Shown: positions 9,284 through 17,372 of the stretch, one piece after another
Position numbering within the stretch: position 1 is the first letter of the stretch
Layout: each line of letters opens with the position of its first letter
NCBI GenBank assembly: GCA_900290095.1
Contig: OKQS01000003.1
Location: 1-64,000, forward strand
Reading direction: 5' to 3'
DNA length: 64,000 nt
From: Khoudiadiopia massiliensis
GTDB lineage: Bacteria > Bacillota > Clostridia > Tissierellales > Peptoniphilaceae
Position numbers and translations under genes: made by a program
The notes under the pieces: model-generated
Seen by the model: the letters and a program-made list of their open reading frames with translations, nothing else
Told to the model about the DNA's origin: nothing
The model's database searches: none

Positions 9284-10240
9284 TTATAATTGGTTGTCTT
9301 CTACGAGGACCATGCCTGCCGCTCCATAGATTCCGGCCCTATTGCCAAGGCTGGCCTTGACTATGGGGACGTTTTTGCCCTCACGGAAGCAATATTTTTC
9401 ATAGTAGTTTCTTAAAGGTTTGAAAAGTCCGTCCCCTGCCGCAGAAACGCCTCCGCCGATAACAAAGACCTCGGGATCAATTACCGCCCCGATTATAGCC
9501 AGGGCCCTGCCCATCTCGTTTGCGGTCTCGTCGGTTATTTCTATGGCAAGCTTGTCTCCCCTTGCAGCGGCTTTGTATATTATCTCAGTATCCAGCTTGT
9601 CCAAATCCTTCCTCAAAACTGAATCCTCATCGCTTTGGGCCAGGAGCTCCTTTGTCCTGGTGACAATATTAGGGGCCGAGCATATCTGTTCGAAGCATCT
9701 TTGACCCCCGCAGCCGCAGATCCTGTCAAGTGGTGTCTTTAAAAAGGGTATGTGACCCACTTCTCCGCCGGCTCCGTGGTTTCCTGCCAATATCTTGCCG
9801 TCAATGACTATGCCTCCTCCAATCCCTGTTCCAAGTGTTATGAGGACCATTGACCTGTAGCCCTTGGCTGCCCCGGCACGGATTTCACCCAGAGCTGCAA
9901 CATTGGCATCATTGCCGACTTTGACCCTGCAGTCGAAATGTTTTTTAATATAGTGGCCTACATCAACCTCTTCCCAGCCCAGATTTACGCAGTGATTGAC
10001 CTTGCTTTCATCTGTGACGGGTCCGGGAATTCCCACCCCTATGCCCACAAGGTCGGATTCATATATATGGTTTTCCTTCAACATGCTTTTAATTTGATTT
10101 ACTATATCAATCAAAATCTGTTCATAGGGTCTTTCAGCTCCTGTAGGCTGACTTGTTTCGTAAATTAAGTCCCCATCAGTTTGAAATAATCCGAACTTTA
10201 TGGCGGTACCGCCCAGATCTACACCGGCTGCAAATTTCAT
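9284..10240 (-). CDS. glcK: ROK-family sugar kinase (glucokinase type)
   Basis: 318 residues. The N-terminal phosphate-binding DLGGTAIKFG, the VGNDANVAALGE and TLGTGIGGG blocks, the GNHGAGGEVGHI segment and the zinc-binding CGCGGQRCFEQ cluster are all present, which defines an active ROK kinase rather than a ROK repressor (no N-terminal winged helix). Glucose is the likely substrate and the role is feeding hexose into glycolysis in the cytoplasm; other hexoses or N-acyl amino sugars cannot be excluded. The ATG is preceded by AAGGAGGGGAAA. It stands alone, divergent from queT. Confidence 0.9.
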   Translation of the reverse strand: MKFAAGVDLGGTAIKFGLFQTDGDLIYETSQPTGAERPYEQILIDIVNQIKSMLKENHIYESDLVGIGVGIPGPVTDESKVNHCVNLGWEEVDVGHYIKKHFDCRVKVGNDANVAALGEIRAGAAKGYRSMVLITLGTGIGGGIVIDGKILAGNHGAGGEVGHIPFLKTPLDRICGCGGQRCFEQICSAPNIVTRTKELLAQSDEDSVLRKDLDKLDTEIIYKAAARGDKLAIEITDETANEMGRALAIIGAVIDPEVFVIGGGVSAAGDGLFKPLRNYYEKYCFREGKNVPIVKASLGNRAGIYGAAGMVLVEDNQL

Positions 10241-10366
10241 TTTCCCCTCCTTGAAAGTTATATTGCTGTATATATTCTACCATGACCCGATACATTATTA
10301 ATAAATGAAAGTCTATTTAGAAATTTGATCTTGCAAAAAATATGCTTTAAAATAAAAAAGTTGTTT

Positions 10367-10402
10367 AAGTGTTTCTTGGCACCCACTAAAAAAATCAAGG
10401 AG
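10367..10402 (+). promoter_or_regulatory. preQ1-I riboswitch (translational type)
   Basis: Leader of queT. P1 pairs AGTG (10368-10371) with CACT (10384-10387). The loop ends in the conserved CACCC. An A-rich strand follows, then CAAG (10396-10399), which can pair with CTTG (10375-10378) in the P1 loop to form the H-type pseudoknot of class I preQ1 aptamers. The Shine-Dalgarno AAGGAG (10397-10402) is part of the pseudoknot strand, so ligand binding would hide it and block translation. The downstream gene is a queuosine-precursor transporter, which fits. Seen: pairing and motif. Inferred: ligand and mechanism. Confidence 0.85.
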
Positions 10403-10411
10403 ATTTATATT

Positions 10412-10966
10412 ATGTTAAATTCTAAAAATTCTTTTTCGTTGACTTCAAAACTCATAAGCAGGCAGGCCATAATTGCCGCCATCTATGCAGTTTTGACCTA
10501 TCTGGGTTGGGGGGTCAGCTATGGTCCCGTCCAATTCCGATATTCTGAAATTCTCAACTGGCTGGCCTTTTTCGATCCCAAAAATGTTATAGGTCTGAGC
10601 CTTGGCTGTTTCATTTCAAATATTCCCAGTCCTCTTGGCATCATGGATCTTTTCTTTGGGACCCTCCACACTTTTATAGGGGCCTATTTTATGGCTAAAA
10701 GTTCCAATAAGTTCCTGGCAATGATCTGGCACGCCCTCTTTTCATTTATCATTGCCTTTGAGCTCCTCCTGGCTTTCGGCGGTAGCGGTAAAGTCTTCCT
10801 GGAAACCTACGGGGCCATTGCTCTTTCAGAGTTCATTATTATTGGGCCTATCGGGCTCACGGTTTTCAGTCTCTTGACCATGAACAAGTCTTTACTTAGG
10901 GTCATTTGTGACGATCAGGCCCCACCTATCAAGGAGTCTTTTGTCTTCAAATTTTCCAATAAATGA
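10412..10966 (+). CDS. queT: QueT-family queuosine precursor transporter
   Basis: 184 residues, mostly hydrophobic, with about five or six predicted membrane helices. The segment AAIYAVLTYL...SYGPVQFRYSE is characteristic of QueT (an S-component-like protein of ECF importers). It probably imports preQ1 or another queuine precursor for tRNA wobble modification using the shared ECF energising module, which is not in this window. The ATG at 10412 is used because the riboswitch-embedded AAGGAG lies ten bases upstream; an in-frame extension to 10325 would run through the aptamer and is rejected. No queuosine synthesis genes are nearby, consistent with salvage. Confidence 0.88.
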   Translation: MLNSKNSFSLTSKLISRQAIIAAIYAVLTYLGWGVSYGPVQFRYSEILNWLAFFDPKNVIGLSLGCFISNIPSPLGIMDLFFGTLHTFIGAYFMAKSSNKFLAMIWHALFSFIIAFELLLAFGGSGKVFLETYGAIALSEFIIIGPIGLTVFSLLTMNKSLLRVICDDQAPPIKESFVFKFSNK

Positions 10967-11021
10967 TATGATTGCTAGTAGGTCATTTATTTAATAAAGA
11001 AAAGTAGGAAGGGAGTCGAAA

Positions 11022-11531
11022 ATGCTTGAAAATATTTTTAAAACACGCAGATCGATAAGAAAATATACCGATCAGAAGATAAAAAAGGAAGACTTGAAAA
11101 AGCTTGCTGAGAGTGCCTTTTATGCCCCAACGGGCAGGAACGCCAATGACATAGAATTGGTTGTGACCGATGACAGGAAGGTACTTGATGAGCTTTCCAC
11201 CTTTAAAAGCGGAGCTGCCATGCTTAAAGGGGCCCAAGCCGCCATCACCGTACTGTCCGACCCTGAAGTGGGCGACGGCACCCACCGCCAGGATGCCTGC
11301 ATAGCCGCCACTTATATTCTTCTAAAAGTTGCTGAGCTTGGACTTGGAGCCTGCTGGCTCAATGTCTGCACATCAGGACCTCAGGCTGCTGAAAATATCC
11401 GCAAGGCTTTAAATGTGCCCGAGAAGTATAACGTTGAAACTGTCATATCTATCGGATATCCCGACGAGGACAGGGGCGAAAAGCAACTGAGAGATATGAA
11501 AGGCAAGGTTCATACGGACACCTTCTCATGA
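11022..11531 (+). CDS. Nitroreductase-family FMN oxidoreductase
   Basis: 169 residues, at the short end of the nitroreductase fold. The N-terminal TRRSIRKYTDQKI (FMN phosphate contacts), the APTGRNAND segment and the C-terminal ISIGYPDE are typical. It probably uses NAD(P)H and FMN to reduce nitro or quinone compounds in the cytoplasm; the natural substrate is unknown. Its Shine-Dalgarno is AGGAAGGGAG, about seven bases before the ATG. The gene begins 55 bases after queT and may be its operon partner. A strong hairpin at 11599-11632 follows. Confidence 0.88.
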   Translation: MLENIFKTRRSIRKYTDQKIKKEDLKKLAESAFYAPTGRNANDIELVVTDDRKVLDELSTFKSGAAMLKGAQAAITVLSDPEVGDGTHRQDACIAATYILLKVAELGLGACWLNVCTSGPQAAENIRKALNVPEKYNVETVISIGYPDEDRGEKQLRDMKGKVHTDTFS

Positions 11532-11598
11532 TATGCACTTTTTAATCGCTTGTATAATATTGAGACCAATGGGCTCGTCCGGACCAGTCAAAACTAAA

Positions 11599-11632
11599 AG
11601 AGGGGGTTTGGCCTTTTAACCAAACCCCCTCT
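11599..11632. terminator. Bidirectional Rho-independent terminator
   Basis: A 13-bp perfect stem (AGAGGGGGTTTGG with CCAAACCCCCTCT) lies between the convergent nitroreductase and aminotransferase genes. A modest T-rich tract follows on each strand. Confidence 0.85.
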
Positions 11633-11647
11633 ATTAAATTCGATTAA

Positions 11648-12859
11648 TTATTTTTTCATCTTAGGATAGGTGTTTATGGCTATTTCCAATATATCCATAG
11701 CCTCCATGAGCCTGTGAACGTCCAGGCAGTATGAGAGCCTTATCTCGTTCTTTCCCAGACCCGGGGTAGCATAGAAGCTCTCGGCCGGGGTCATGAGGAC
11801 CGTTTTATTATTAACCCTGACATTTTCAAGGGTCCAATTGACAAAGTCGTCCGCATCGTCCAGGGGGAGCTGGATTACTATGTAAAAGGCTCCTTCGGGC
11901 TTTGGGGCTATGACGCCTTCCAAGCGGCTCAACCTTTCCTGCAGGGCATCCCTTCTCTCCCTGTAAGTCTTTCTGTTGTCCTCAACATATTGATCATCAA
12001 CAACATCCATGGCTCCGGCCCCGATCTGGTCCAGGGTTGATACGCAGAGTCTGGTCTGGCACATTTTCAAGGCCTTGTCATTGAATTCCTTGTTTTTAGA
12101 TGTCAGAGATCCTATCCTGGCCCCGCAGGCTGAATATTTTTTAGAAATTGAATCGACCAGGATTACCTTGTCCCTGATCTTTTCAAATTCAGCAAAGGAG
12201 TGGAAGGGCCTGCTTGTGTAGTTGAATTCCCTGTAGACCTCGTCTGCTATGAGCCAGAGGTCGTATTTATCAACCAGCTCAACCAGGGTTTCCATCTCAT
12301 CCAGGTCATAAACACGGCCTGTGGGATTTGAGGGTGAGGAGAGCAGAAGGGCCCTGAGCCTGTCCTGTACGCCGCTTTCCTGTATAACCTTATCGAAATA
12401 TTCCAAAGGCGGGATCCTGAAGCCGTCAGCGGCATGGCTGGTTACCGGAAGAACATTAACTCCCTGGGACTTGGCAATGCTGTTATAGGCTGTATAATAG
12501 GGCTCGATCATAAGTATGTAGTCGCCCGGATTACAGATTATGCACATTGAGAAATTCAAGGCTTCGCTTGCCCCATTGGTAATGCACATCTCCTTAAGGT
12601 CGAAATCAAGGCCGTAGTTATGCAAATAGAGCTGCATGGTCTCCAAGGTTCTCTTCATTCCCCTTGAGTTCTGATAGGCCAAAACATCTACATCATAGCT
12701 TCTGACCGCCTCAAGAAAGTCGTGTGGCGTGGGTATGTCCGGCTGGCCTATATTTAAAGGAATAACGTCAACTCCCTCTTCCCTGAGTTCCGCCACCCTG
12801 TCTGAATATTTACGTATTGGTGAGTCGATTAGGCTCTTGCTCCTATCTGAAAAATTCAT
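11648..12859 (-). CDS. PLP-dependent class I/II aminotransferase
   Basis: 403 residues, fold type I. Visible signatures are SNPTGRVY, the cofactor Asp in IADEVYREF, the Schiff-base lysine region DSISKKYSACGARIGSL, and the C-terminal substrate-carboxylate Arg in RLSYC. The sequence resembles the aspartate/aromatic (AspC/PatA-like) subgroup; the amino acid specificity cannot be read from it. The ATG at 12859 follows AGGACAGGA. An in-frame GTG at 12910 has no ribosome binding site and would add 17 atypical residues. A terminator follows at 11599-11632. Confidence 0.9.
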   Translation of the reverse strand: MNFSDRSKSLIDSPIRKYSDRVAELREEGVDVIPLNIGQPDIPTPHDFLEAVRSYDVDVLAYQNSRGMKRTLETMQLYLHNYGLDFDLKEMCITNGASEALNFSMCIICNPGDYILMIEPYYTAYNSIAKSQGVNVLPVTSHAADGFRIPPLEYFDKVIQESGVQDRLRALLLSSPSNPTGRVYDLDEMETLVELVDKYDLWLIADEVYREFNYTSRPFHSFAEFEKIRDKVILVDSISKKYSACGARIGSLTSKNKEFNDKALKMCQTRLCVSTLDQIGAGAMDVVDDQYVEDNRKTYRERRDALQERLSRLEGVIAPKPEGAFYIVIQLPLDDADDFVNWTLENVRVNNKTVLMTPAESFYATPGLGKNEIRLSYCLDVHRLMEAMDILEIAINTYPKMKK

Positions 12860-12949
12860 TATAAATCCTGTCCTTCCGTCAATATGGCTTGTCAATCTTA
12901 TTTTTATCACTTAATGCTATATTATACGCCATATTGGATCAGATAAATA

Positions 12950-13639
12950 TTAATCAGTTCCAAAAATCCTCATATATTTTTCTTCACTGCTTAAGTTCTC
13001 ATCACCAAAAGTATCCTCAAGTATAGTCCCATCTTTCAAAAACATTATCCTGTCGGCTAAAAGATCGATTTCGCTTAGAGTATGGGATGAAATTAAGATT
13101 GAAGTTCCATTGTCCACCAGGTCTTTAAGCAACCTTCTAACTTTTATTATACTTGTAGGATCAAGACCGTTTAATGGTTCATCCAGAATCATAAGCTTTG
13201 GTTTATTCATTATGGCCATTGCAATTAACAGATGTTGCTTCATACCAAGAGAATAGTCTTTGACCCTTTTATTAACATAAGATTCAAGGCCCAGTTGATT
13301 TATGACTTCCTTGGTTCTTTCTTCACCAAGCTTTTGACATCGGCTTATGAAATTAAGGTGGTCAAGCCCCGACAGGTAGTCATAAAGAACAGTATTATCC
13401 TTTAAAAAAGAAACTTCATAAAATATTGAATGGTCTGTATTGGGCTTACCAAGTATTTCTATGATCCCGGAAGTTTTTTGTATTAAGTTTGCTATTGTGT
13501 TGAATAAAGTTGATTTTCCCGCACCATTAGGCCCCACTAAGGCATAAATCCCGGGTCCTTCAATAGTTAAATTAACACCCTTTAATACCTCATGTTTACC
13601 ATATTTTTTTGTCAAATTTTCTATTTTTAATACAGACAT
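12950..13639 (-). CDS. ABC transporter ATP-binding protein
   Basis: 229 residues with Walker A GPNGAGKST near residue 37, the signature YSLGMKQHL, Walker B LMILDEP and a switch His in ISSHTLSEID. The NatA/CcmA-like subfamily pairs with ABC-2 permeases. Nine bases separate it from the upstream permease gene, so they are co-transcribed and presumably form one transporter. The ATG is preceded by AAGGAGCTATT. Substrate unknown; drug, peptide or sodium export are usual roles. Confidence 0.92.
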   Translation of the reverse strand: MSVLKIENLTKKYGKHEVLKGVNLTIEGPGIYALVGPNGAGKSTLFNTIANLIQKTSGIIEILGKPNTDHSIFYEVSFLKDNTVLYDYLSGLDHLNFISRCQKLGEERTKEVINQLGLESYVNKRVKDYSLGMKQHLLIAMAIMNKPKLMILDEPLNGLDPTSIIKVRRLLKDLVDNGTSILISSHTLSEIDLLADRIMFLKDGTILEDTFGDENLSSEEKYMRIFGTD

Positions 13640-13648
13640 AATAGCTCC

Positions 13649-16153
13649 TTATAAAATTTCTTTTTGATTTTTAACAAATAGAAACGATAAAGCCACATTT
13701 ATTATTGTTGCAAGTGCGAGTACCAGTAGACCGTGATGGTATTTTACAAGGTTTGATAAGCTGATAATACCGATCGACTGGTCACTCAAAATGTTTGCTT
13801 TGAGAAATACAAAGGGATTAAAGTTGTTTATCGGATTTGGTAAATAGGCAGAACCTGATATTCCCAACATAATTATTGCCAGACCAACTCCCAAAGCCAA
13901 ACTCCTCTTTTTCAGCAATAAAGATAGAAAAGTCATAAATGATACCAGAAAAACACTTCCTAAAAACAGTGAGCCGAGTACTTTGGCAAAGTATAGCCAC
14001 ATTGGCATTAGCTCAAATCCTGTTTCTGTATAATTTACTACGGGAAAACTATAGGCTCCCGGTCCGCCTGCAATAAGCCCCATAAGAGCTATAATTATCC
14101 AAAGAATTATCACTATTATAAAGGCGTTGATTGCTCCACTAAATAATTTTTTAAATAAAAAGCCTACTCTTGACACGGGCTGTGTATACATAAGCTGGAG
14201 CTTATTGTTTTTATCCATCTCCAAGCTATAGGCTGGAGTAGATATGAGAAAAACCATGACCAATATAATGAGGCCCAAATTTCTCTGTCTGATATTTTTA
14301 TAGAGCCAGTAACTTGAAGAATGAGAAATAAAGTTTACATTGGAACTAACCTGCTCCCTCTCACCGGGACTATTGCACTCTTCTCTGGCTGATGCGTAAG
14401 GCCAAGTCATGAACATTTTCTCATTGGATTTCTCAGCAGCTTGCTCTAGAATCTGTTTGTTTATATCCTCGGACTCTTGGCTTATCTGACCGGTTTTTAA
14501 TTGTCCAAAGTTATAATTAACAGGATCATTTTGGTATTTAATCAAAGCCTTCTTATAAAAATCTTTTGGACTGTCTTTAATAAATGAGTTTGCATAATTT
14601 TGATAATTAACAAGGGTCATTTCGGCAAATTCCACTTCTCCATTGTAATAAGCAAGTGTTTCTTCATAAATCTTTTTAACCTTTTCAGACCATTTGCTTT
14701 GATCCTGTGCTTCGGTACCTTCAATATATGAGTTTAGACGACTCTTTGCTAATTCGAGGTCTTCCTTATATATATCATAATTAATTCCGCTATCAGGGCT
14801 GTTTTCTTTTATTGTTCCCGAATCAATATTTATATCTTTAATTAGTAGGCTTAAAAATACAACCAGGAAAGCTAAGAAATAAACCTTATATGGCGTAAAG
14901 GATAGTATTTTCTTATGTTCAAAACCCGTTAAACTTTTCACTTTTATAAAACTTTTGCCCTGTCTTTCGGGGAACATTTCACGCTTTTTAAGGCTCAATA
15001 AAAAGAACAGTATTGCAATGGCTAAAAAGTAAGTGTAATGCAAGAGCGGAGTGGCTTTTATCAATAGCTGGTTCGTTTGGCCGGCCGCATCTGTAGTTAA
15101 TTCAAAATACCCAAGTAAGCTATTAAAGGGATTCAGCTTAGTCAAAGGATTAATAATACTTATATAGCTATCTTTTGTGATATAAAACAAGCTTAAAATG
15201 AAACAGCTTAGGGCAAAGGCTCTTTTTGACCCTATAAAAGTACTGATTAATATTTCAAATGAAATAAGGCAGAATATTACAAGGAAAAAAGCTACGCAAG
15301 ACTTCAACAACAGTTTCCATCCCATTATATAATTTGGCCCCAATCCTGAAAATAACCTATATGGATCTAAAAAACCTTTTAATGGATAACCGTTTAACCT
15401 CATGAAAATAAAGGCCAATCCTAAACTTAATAAAATATATAATAATAAACTTAAAACTATGTAAAGGAATTTAGCCGCCATTATTTTTCGATGTGAGTTG
15501 CCGCCTGTAATTAAGAGGCAATAAGTACCATTTTCACATTCTCCTGAAAAATAATCGGAAAAGAAAATCACAAAGAAGATCAGCGGGACCATACCCCAAA
15601 TAATGTTGCTGCTGAAAAACAACTTTTGAACCGCATTGTCCCCTCCAAAATTAACACGATGGTAAGGGTCGTTAGAATTGTTTTTTATAATTAAATCAAA
15701 CTTTTCATTTTGTAAATCAATGTTTTTGAGTTGTGCTTTGCTTGTTGCATCCATTGCCTTGGGAAATTTACTTAAATATTCATAAAAAACGTCTTTTCCC
15801 GCATTCATTGATTTCCTGTATTCAATTATCATGTCTTTATAGTTGTTTGCAAAATATTCGTCTGTTAACTTATGGTTTTTTAAAGAATCCTCAATTTCTT
15901 GACTTTTGTCGTCTTGTAAATTCTTATTAATTTTTAAACCAATCTCTGTTTGCAGTTCATAAGAAGCCCCATTTCTGTCAAAAGCATAAACCAGGGTATT
16001 TGGGTCTTCCTGATAATTATAATCAATGAAAAGTGCATTATTTGAAGAGCTTGATGGGAAAATAGCTATGTACAGTGCCATCAATGCAGAAAAAACGGCA
16101 AGGAGATATGTTCTTTTGTTTTTGAATGATTTCATAAGTTCAAAACGCAACAT
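13649..16153 (-). CDS. ABC-2 permease, two permease halves in one chain
   Basis: 834 residues, about twice the length of a usual ABC-2 permease. Each half starts with a membrane helix, a long polar extracytoplasmic domain (about residues 35-180 and 445-620) and then a block of five or so helices. The halves begin MLRFELMKSF and, near residue 410, FEHKKILSFTPYKVYFLAF, which suggests fusion of two permease genes that normally form a heterodimer. The ATPase follows at once. Both large loops are rich in Lys, Asn and Glu. The ATG follows AAAAGGAGTGATTAA. The region is AT-rich compared with the aminotransferase next door. Confidence 0.85.
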   Translation of the reverse strand: MLRFELMKSFKNKRTYLLAVFSALMALYIAIFPSSSSNNALFIDYNYQEDPNTLVYAFDRNGASYELQTEIGLKINKNLQDDKSQEIEDSLKNHKLTDEYFANNYKDMIIEYRKSMNAGKDVFYEYLSKFPKAMDATSKAQLKNIDLQNEKFDLIIKNNSNDPYHRVNFGGDNAVQKLFFSSNIIWGMVPLIFFVIFFSDYFSGECENGTYCLLITGGNSHRKIMAAKFLYIVLSLLLYILLSLGLAFIFMRLNGYPLKGFLDPYRLFSGLGPNYIMGWKLLLKSCVAFFLVIFCLISFEILISTFIGSKRAFALSCFILSLFYITKDSYISIINPLTKLNPFNSLLGYFELTTDAAGQTNQLLIKATPLLHYTYFLAIAILFFLLSLKKREMFPERQGKSFIKVKSLTGFEHKKILSFTPYKVYFLAFLVVFLSLLIKDINIDSGTIKENSPDSGINYDIYKEDLELAKSRLNSYIEGTEAQDQSKWSEKVKKIYEETLAYYNGEVEFAEMTLVNYQNYANSFIKDSPKDFYKKALIKYQNDPVNYNFGQLKTGQISQESEDINKQILEQAAEKSNEKMFMTWPYASAREECNSPGEREQVSSNVNFISHSSSYWLYKNIRQRNLGLIILVMVFLISTPAYSLEMDKNNKLQLMYTQPVSRVGFLFKKLFSGAINAFIIVIILWIIIALMGLIAGGPGAYSFPVVNYTETGFELMPMWLYFAKVLGSLFLGSVFLVSFMTFLSLLLKKRSLALGVGLAIIMLGISGSAYLPNPINNFNPFVFLKANILSDQSIGIISLSNLVKYHHGLLVLALATIINVALSFLFVKNQKEIL

Positions 16154-16417
16154 TTAATCACTCCTTTTAATTTTGCAGCCCCTTTATGCATGTTAATAAC
16201 AGGATTCGATATAGTATATAACATGTCATTTATTGATTTTATTATATATAAATATGCGTATACCGACAAATATTTTTAAATAAAAAATCAACAATTTGAA
16301 TTTACTTTATATAACAAAGTTTATCTATGAATGATGTTAAAAAATATCGGACCACCAACTATCAATAGCTATCTATCAAGTGGGCGATCCGACAAATTTT
16401 TATCTTTGTACAAAATA
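16154..16417. other. 264-bp intergenic region
   Basis: This AT-rich stretch lies between the ABC permease start and the thermonuclease stop. It must hold the promoter of the ABC operon, although no clear -35/-10 pair stands out. Its left-centre contains the thermonuclease terminator listed separately. No gene is visible. Confidence 0.6.
16339..16392 (-). terminator. Probable terminator of the thermonuclease gene
   Basis: On the minus strand TCGGA (16388-16392) pairs with TCCGA (16347-16351), with inner CCAC/GTGG pairing, followed directly by TATTTTTT. The loop is long, so the call is moderate. Confidence 0.5.
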
Positions 16418-17221
16418 TTATTGATCTTTTTGCTGGAACATATCTTTCCGCCTTAGCTCCCAACTTGCTCTTTTTTCCTCGTCCCAAAGCCCCCTATTGG
16501 CCTCCCTGGCCTCTCTTTCAATTTTGCTTAACCACATTGAGTATTTGACATCAGGTGGATATGTTGAGGCATTGGCATAGCCTTCTCGGACAAGGATTCC
16601 ATTAAAGGTCTGGTCTCTAACTTCTTTATATGACGGGTTCCCTTCGTTTTTAGGCGGTATGAGCCAGATATAACGAAGCAGCCTATTATACCTATCAGTA
16701 TTCGAAACGTCTTTTTCCAAATAGACGTCACGATTATTCAGGTTTTTGTATGTGAAAGCCGAGGCTTCCTTTCCGAAGAATTCCACTCCCTTTTTGGGGT
16801 GTTTGACTTCAGGCGTATCAATGCCTATGAACCTCAATTTATATGAATTGCCCCTGACTGAAACGACAACGGTGTCCCCATCAACAATCCTGGTGACCCT
16901 GGCCTTTTCAAACGATGTCTTTGTTGGGCCTGACTCCTCATTGGCCTTGCCCTTTTCTTCATTGGCCTTTTTTGCCTCTTCCAGAACTGCTTTGACCTCT
17001 GAGGCTTTCGACTCCTTTTGGAAACTTTCTGTCTGTGACGGATCCTGATTTTTTACCTGTGCGGTTTCTACGGCTGTCAATCCATGGATGTTATTGTCCT
17101 GATCTTTGGGATTGTCTTGGTTTTTCTTGGGGTAAAAAAAGCTCCCAATTAGGCATAAAAAAATGATGATTGCGGCGGGTTTGAAGTATTTGTGTTTCGT
17201 GATTTTTGAAAAGTTATCCAT
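16418..17221 (-). CDS. Thermonuclease-family (SNase-like) nuclease, membrane-anchored
   Basis: 267 residues. An N-terminal membrane helix (about 12-30, AAIIIFLCLIGSFF) without an obvious cleavage site is followed by a low-complexity polar linker (about 35-100) and then the staphylococcal nuclease OB-fold. Active-site residues are recognisable: Arg in LRFIGIDTPEV, Glu in KGVEFFGKEA, Arg in DRYNRLLRY, plus the calcium-site Asp in DGDTV. It probably hydrolyses extracellular DNA/RNA at the cell surface. The ATG at 17221 follows GAGGAGGGACTT; an in-frame GTG at 17239 is less likely. Monocistronic. Confidence 0.9.
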   Translation of the reverse strand: MDNFSKITKHKYFKPAAIIIFLCLIGSFFYPKKNQDNPKDQDNNIHGLTAVETAQVKNQDPSQTESFQKESKASEVKAVLEEAKKANEEKGKANEESGPTKTSFEKARVTRIVDGDTVVVSVRGNSYKLRFIGIDTPEVKHPKKGVEFFGKEASAFTYKNLNNRDVYLEKDVSNTDRYNRLLRYIWLIPPKNEGNPSYKEVRDQTFNGILVREGYANASTYPPDVKYSMWLSKIEREAREANRGLWDEEKRASWELRRKDMFQQKDQ

Positions 17222-17311
17222 AAGTCCCTCCTCTATCACATATTATACCTTTTATTCCCTTTTTGGTTAATTCCATACCTGGAGTGAAGCATGGGAAGGG
17301 TTGGAACTCGA

Positions 17312-17348
17312 CAAATAAAAAAAGCAGCCGGCTTATGCCTGCTGCTTT
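17312..17348 (-). terminator. Rho-independent terminator of the ABC transporter pair
   Basis: The stem AAAGCAGC/GCTGCTTT lies 25 bases past the ABC gene stop, and its minus-strand 3' side is a T-rich run. Confidence 0.8.
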
Positions 17349-17372
17349 GATTTGCATTCGTTTTTACACAAC

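Noticed and set aside
10325-10411. N-terminal extension of QueT by 29 residues
   Set aside because: It would be translated through the riboswitch, and the good Shine-Dalgarno serves the ATG at 10412.
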